A DNA stretch of 8,173 nt from SHZI01 sp049290495 (lineage in GTDB: Bacteria > Pseudomonadota > Gammaproteobacteria > Steroidobacterales > GCA-2729495), in NCBI GenBank assembly GCA_049290495.1, contig JBATNV010000187.1, positions 1 to 8,173 on the forward strand, written 5' to 3'. The position numbers and the translations under genes were made by a program. The notes beneath the pieces are model-generated. The model ran no database searches. It worked only from the letters and a program-made list of their open reading frames with translations, and was not told where the DNA came from. Below are positions 5,997 through 8,173 of the stretch, piece after piece. Numbering within the stretch: the stretch's first letter is position 1; the number at the start of each line of letters is the position of its first letter.

Positions 5997-7022
5997 TCAG
6001 GGTGCGTCGGCCATCCGGTAGACGAGGTCTGCGGCAGGCACAGACATCCCGTCTGCCGATGCAGACTGTGGACCGGCAGGCGCCAGCACGGGCTTGAGTG
6101 CCAGTGCGTCGCGTAACTGCGAGACGCCACCGCGCACGACAATATCGTAACGAATGACCTCGTCCTGCAGGCTCGTGATACCCAGACTTTCGATCACGCC
6201 CACACCGCGCAGATAGTCCTGCAGCCTACCGTAGTCAGCAAAACTCCTGACACCCTGCACTTCGAGCCGCAGCCGCTGGCTCGCTGCAGCTGCCACGGCA
6301 TAGCGTGCCGCGAGCTGGTCGGCAACATGTTGCACACCCTCGGCCGCATCGCCCTGCCATTCAGTCCGTCCGCTGCTGTCTATCAGCGTCCAGCGCCAGG
6401 CCGCAACACCGGAAACCGGCGAACGATGGCCCATGAGCACCAGGTCGGCACCGACCCTGGCGGCTTCAGCCTGCGCACCTTTCAAGGCATCCCCGGTGGC
6501 AGCGATTGCGCCGTCCGGCGACAGCGACAGCACGACCGGCAAACCGCGACTGGCCGCAGTATCGAGCACGAGCTGCCCGTCACTGCCAGGCGCATCGGGC
6601 GCATCCGCGCCGAACAGCATGATCAATGTCGCTGGGCGCTCAGCAGCCCAGACCGGAAGATTGGCCGCATCCAGCCGTCGGCGAAGCGCCGCCGAATCGA
6701 ACTGCACGCGCAGCCGCCCCCCGGCTTCGACCTGATATTGACTGACCAGCGGTGCAGCACTGCCGATCACCTGCCGTACCGCGGGGCTGGCCAGAGGACT
6801 GCGCTGTCCGGTGAGCTTGACCAGAACATCGGCAAGCGCGCGGGAAAAGGCATCGTCCAGGGCTGCCGCGCTGCTTTCAGCAAGCGGAACCTGCGCGACA
6901 TAGAGATCTGGAACCGTTGCTGCAAATCCCGTTGCCTGCAGCAACAGGCTTGCGAAGACGGCCAGAAGACTGAGGCACCTGGCCGGTGACTTGGGTGAGC
7001 TCGTGGTCTGAGAGCGGGTCAT
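5997..7022 (-). CDS. Exported DUF2066 family protein of unknown function
   Basis: This 341-residue protein has a signal peptide: a basic n-region, a hydrophobic core at about 17-30, and likely cleavage after GFA or FAA (34-35). The mature N-terminus, VPDLYVAQVPLAESSAAALDD, followed by AFSRALADVLVKLTG (to about residue 71), is the hallmark start of DUF2066 proteins, which are periplasmic or envelope proteins. No catalytic motif or further membrane segment is visible. A C-terminal region (about 255-310) has an alternating pattern, LEVQGVRSFADYGRLQDYLR and then IVVRGGVSQLRDAL, that looks like a small alpha/beta substrate-free domain. I do not know its function. It heads the operon with the CDP-alcohol transferase and hda and is divergent from purM. 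The ATG at 7022 is chosen because the signal peptide starts there. A longer frame to 7163 would run into purM. A TATAAT lies 7 nt upstream, implying a leaderless message. Confidence 0.85.
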   Translation of the reverse strand: MTRSQTTSSPKSPARCLSLLAVFASLLLQATGFAATVPDLYVAQVPLAESSAAALDDAFSRALADVLVKLTGQRSPLASPAVRQVIGSAAPLVSQYQVEAGGRLRVQFDSAALRRRLDAANLPVWAAERPATLIMLFGADAPDAPGSDGQLVLDTAASRGLPVVLSLSPDGAIAATGDALKGAQAEAARVGADLVLMGHRSPVSGVAAWRWTLIDSSGRTEWQGDAAEGVQHVADQLAARYAVAAAASQRLRLEVQGVRSFADYGRLQDYLRGVGVIESLGITSLQDEVIRYDIVVRGGVSQLRDALALKPVLAPAGPQSASADGMSVPAADLVYRMADAP

Positions 7023-7061
7023 TTCTACTATTATAGCCACCCCTTGACCGAGCGCCGCGCC
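7023..7061. promoter_or_regulatory. Divergent promoter region between the DUF2066 operon and purM
   Basis: This 39-bp gap separates two divergent ATGs. An AT-rich island (about 7021-7035) contrasts with the GC-rich surroundings. On the minus strand TATAAT (7035 down to 7030) is a perfect -10; transcription would begin at about 7022-7023, on or next to the DUF2066 ATG. On the plus strand the same island contains TATTAT (7029-7034), a possible -10 for purM with a leader of about 20 nt. No good -35 is seen for either. The minus-strand sequence upstream has TG two bases before the hexamer, so it is not a strict extended -10. Neither gene has a Shine-Dalgarno. Confidence 0.55.
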
Positions 7062-8096
7062 ATGACGAACAAGAAGAGCCTGACCTATAAAGACGCGGGG
7101 GTCGATATCGATGCCGGCGATGAACTCGTCGAGCGCATCAAGCCCTTGGCCAAATCGACCCATCGCGCTGGTGTACTGGGTGGCCTCGGTGGATTCGGCG
7201 GCCTGTTTGAAATCGATCTGTCGCGCTGGCCGCAGCCGATACTGGTCTCAGGCACAGATGGCGTTGGCACGAAGCTGAAACTGGCCATCGACCTCGATCG
7301 CTACGACACCGTCGGGATCGATCTGGTCGCAATGTGCGTCAACGATGTCATCGTTCAGGGTGCCGAACCACTGTTTTTCCTCGATTATTATGCGTCCGGA
7401 CAGTTGTCGGTACCGGTTGCCGAGGCTGTGATCAGCGGTATCGCAGAAGGCTGCCGGCAGTCCGGTGCGGCGCTGCTTGGCGGTGAAACCGCCGAACTGC
7501 CCGGCATGTATGCCGGCAAGGATTTCGACCTGGCAGGTTTCTGTGTCGCCATCGTCAATCGGGATCAGCTGATCGATGCTTCGCAGGTTGCAGCGGGTGA
7601 TGTGATCCTCGGTCTCGCCTCCTCCGGGCCGCACTCCAACGGTTACTCGCTGATCCGGCGGGTGCTCGAGCAGAGCGACCGCAAAGCAGACTCTGCGTGG
7701 GAAAACACCACGCTGGGCGCTGCCCTCCTGACTCCCACCCGCATCTATGTCCGCTCGCTGCTCGGGCTGTTTGCAGAGACCAAAGTGCATGGCCTGGCCC
7801 ATATCACCGGTGGCGGCCTGCCTGGCAACGTCGAGCGGATACTCTCGCCGCAGCTCGACGCCGTGATTCACAAGAGCAACTGGCCGCGCCCGGCGATCTT
7901 CAGCTGGCTGCAGGCCGATGGCCGCATCCCTGAAGACGATCTGCTGCGCACCTTTAATTGCGGCATCGGCATGACCGTGGTCGTCGCACATCACGAAGCC
8001 GAGCAGGTACAGCAGACCCTCGAACGCTCGGGTGAAACGGTCTACCGGATTGGCGAAATCACACAGGGTACCGGACGGGTGGATATCCGCCCGTGA
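7062..8096 (+). CDS. purM: Phosphoribosylformylglycinamidine cyclo-ligase (AIR synthetase)
   Basis: PurM closes the imidazole ring, turning formylglycinamidine ribonucleotide plus ATP into aminoimidazole ribonucleotide, the fifth step of purine synthesis in the cytosol. It has 344 residues (E. coli 345). Landmarks in order: TYKDAGVDIDAGDELVERIK (8-27), VLGGLGGFGGLFE (38-50), the nucleotide-binding GTDGVGTKLKLAID (64-77), DLVAMCVNDVIVQGAEPLFF (87-106), LGGETAELPGMY (139-150), the conserved histidine loop SSGPHSNGYSLIR (187-199, H191), TPTRIYV (224-230) and HITGGGLPGNVERI (247-260). The protein appears intact. The ATG at 7062 gives the normal N-terminus; a TTG in frame at 7044 would add six residues and has no support. 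There is no obvious Shine-Dalgarno. Its stop overlaps the purN start in GTGA, so the two are translationally coupled. Confidence 0.98.
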   Translation: MTNKKSLTYKDAGVDIDAGDELVERIKPLAKSTHRAGVLGGLGGFGGLFEIDLSRWPQPILVSGTDGVGTKLKLAIDLDRYDTVGIDLVAMCVNDVIVQGAEPLFFLDYYASGQLSVPVAEAVISGIAEGCRQSGAALLGGETAELPGMYAGKDFDLAGFCVAIVNRDQLIDASQVAAGDVILGLASSGPHSNGYSLIRRVLEQSDRKADSAWENTTLGAALLTPTRIYVRSLLGLFAETKVHGLAHITGGGLPGNVERILSPQLDAVIHKSNWPRPAIFSWLQADGRIPEDDLLRTFNCGIGMTVVVAHHEAEQVQQTLERSGETVYRIGEITQGTGRVDIRP

Positions 8097-8173
8097 CCTC
8101 AGCGTCCCGCCTGCCAACCGTCGTACTGGTATCCGGCAGCGGCACCAACCTGCAGGCCATCCTCGATCATGCG
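8093..8173 (+). CDS. purN: Phosphoribosylglycinamide formyltransferase, N-terminal fragment (3' end outside window)
   Basis: PurN transfers a formyl group from 10-formyltetrahydrofolate to glycinamide ribonucleotide, the third step of purine synthesis. Only 27 codons are in the window. After a seven-residue lead comes PTVVLVSGSGTNLQAILDHA, which matches the first beta strand and phosphate-binding loop of PurN (E. coli VVLISGNGSNLQAIIDA); residues 14-19 (SGSGTN) would bind the substrate phosphate. The start is GTG at 8093, sharing GTGA with the purM stop. No other in-frame start precedes the conserved strand. purM-purN is a common gammaproteobacterial pair, and the two steps serve the same pathway. 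Confidence 0.93.
   Translation, partial: MTSASRLPTVVLVSGSGTNLQAILDHA

Noticed and set aside
6327..6989. 220-codon plus-strand frame opposite the DUF2066 gene
   Set aside because: The composition is that of an antisense shadow, and the minus-strand product has a signal peptide and family pattern.
7044..7061. TTG start for purM
   Set aside because: It has no Shine-Dalgarno and adds residues absent from PurM proteins.
7248..8117. 289-codon minus-strand frame opposite purM
   Set aside because: purM is unmistakable on the plus strand; the antisense product matches nothing I know.
1..8173. Mobile elements, CRISPR, defence or toxin-antitoxin genes
   Set aside because: All coding space is taken by housekeeping families with even composition, and no transposase, repeat array or attachment-site duplication was seen.

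Overview
This window is a densely packed, high-GC chromosomal segment (about 60% GC by eye) carrying eleven protein genes and almost no non-coding DNA. Every recognisable product is a core or housekeeping protein. The mix is a type II (membrane) phosphatidylserine synthase, a bacterial-type ProRS with editing insert, Hda, a DUF2066 protein, and PurM/PurN. The order purN-purM / DUF2066 / hda / wrbA / acylphosphatase / lytic transglycosylase / proS resembles, from memory, the Pseudomonas proS-purMN neighbourhood. A gammaproteobacterium outside the enterics is the best guess; I cannot name the genus. There are no mobile elements, CRISPR arrays, tRNAs, rRNAs or riboswitches that I can see.

Layout, left to right. 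Minus strand: the 5' 234 codons of pssA (running off the left edge), preceded by a glutathione S-transferase gene. A 142-bp divergent gap follows. Plus strand: proS, then a small secreted lytic transglycosylase gene whose start lies inside the 3' end of proS. Minus strand: an acylphosphatase, convergent with the transglycosylase at 6 bp. Plus strand: a WrbA-family quinone oxidoreductase, divergent from the acylphosphatase by 46 bp and convergent with hda at 3 bp. Minus strand operon, read leftward: DUF2066 exported protein, CDP-alcohol phosphatidyltransferase, hda, with gaps of 5 and 8 bp. A 39-bp divergent promoter region follows, then plus strand purM and the first 27 codons of purN, overlapping through GTGA.

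How the genes work together. PssA and the second CDP-alcohol enzyme both consume CDP-diacylglycerol or its products. The second resembles the CRLS1/CLS_cap cardiolipin synthases more than PgsA. It is co-transcribed with Hda, which inactivates DnaA-ATP, while acidic phospholipids such as cardiolipin are known to reactivate DnaA-ADP. The operon therefore joins two opposing inputs to replication initiation, though this link is inferred. PurM and PurN are two steps of purine synthesis.

No wholly new system is visible. The points most worth a second look are the cardiolipin synthase-hda operon, a 24-bp perfect palindrome inside an alternating inverted-repeat cluster in the acylphosphatase gene, an apparent leaderless promoter for the DUF2066 gene, and the gene start nested in proS.
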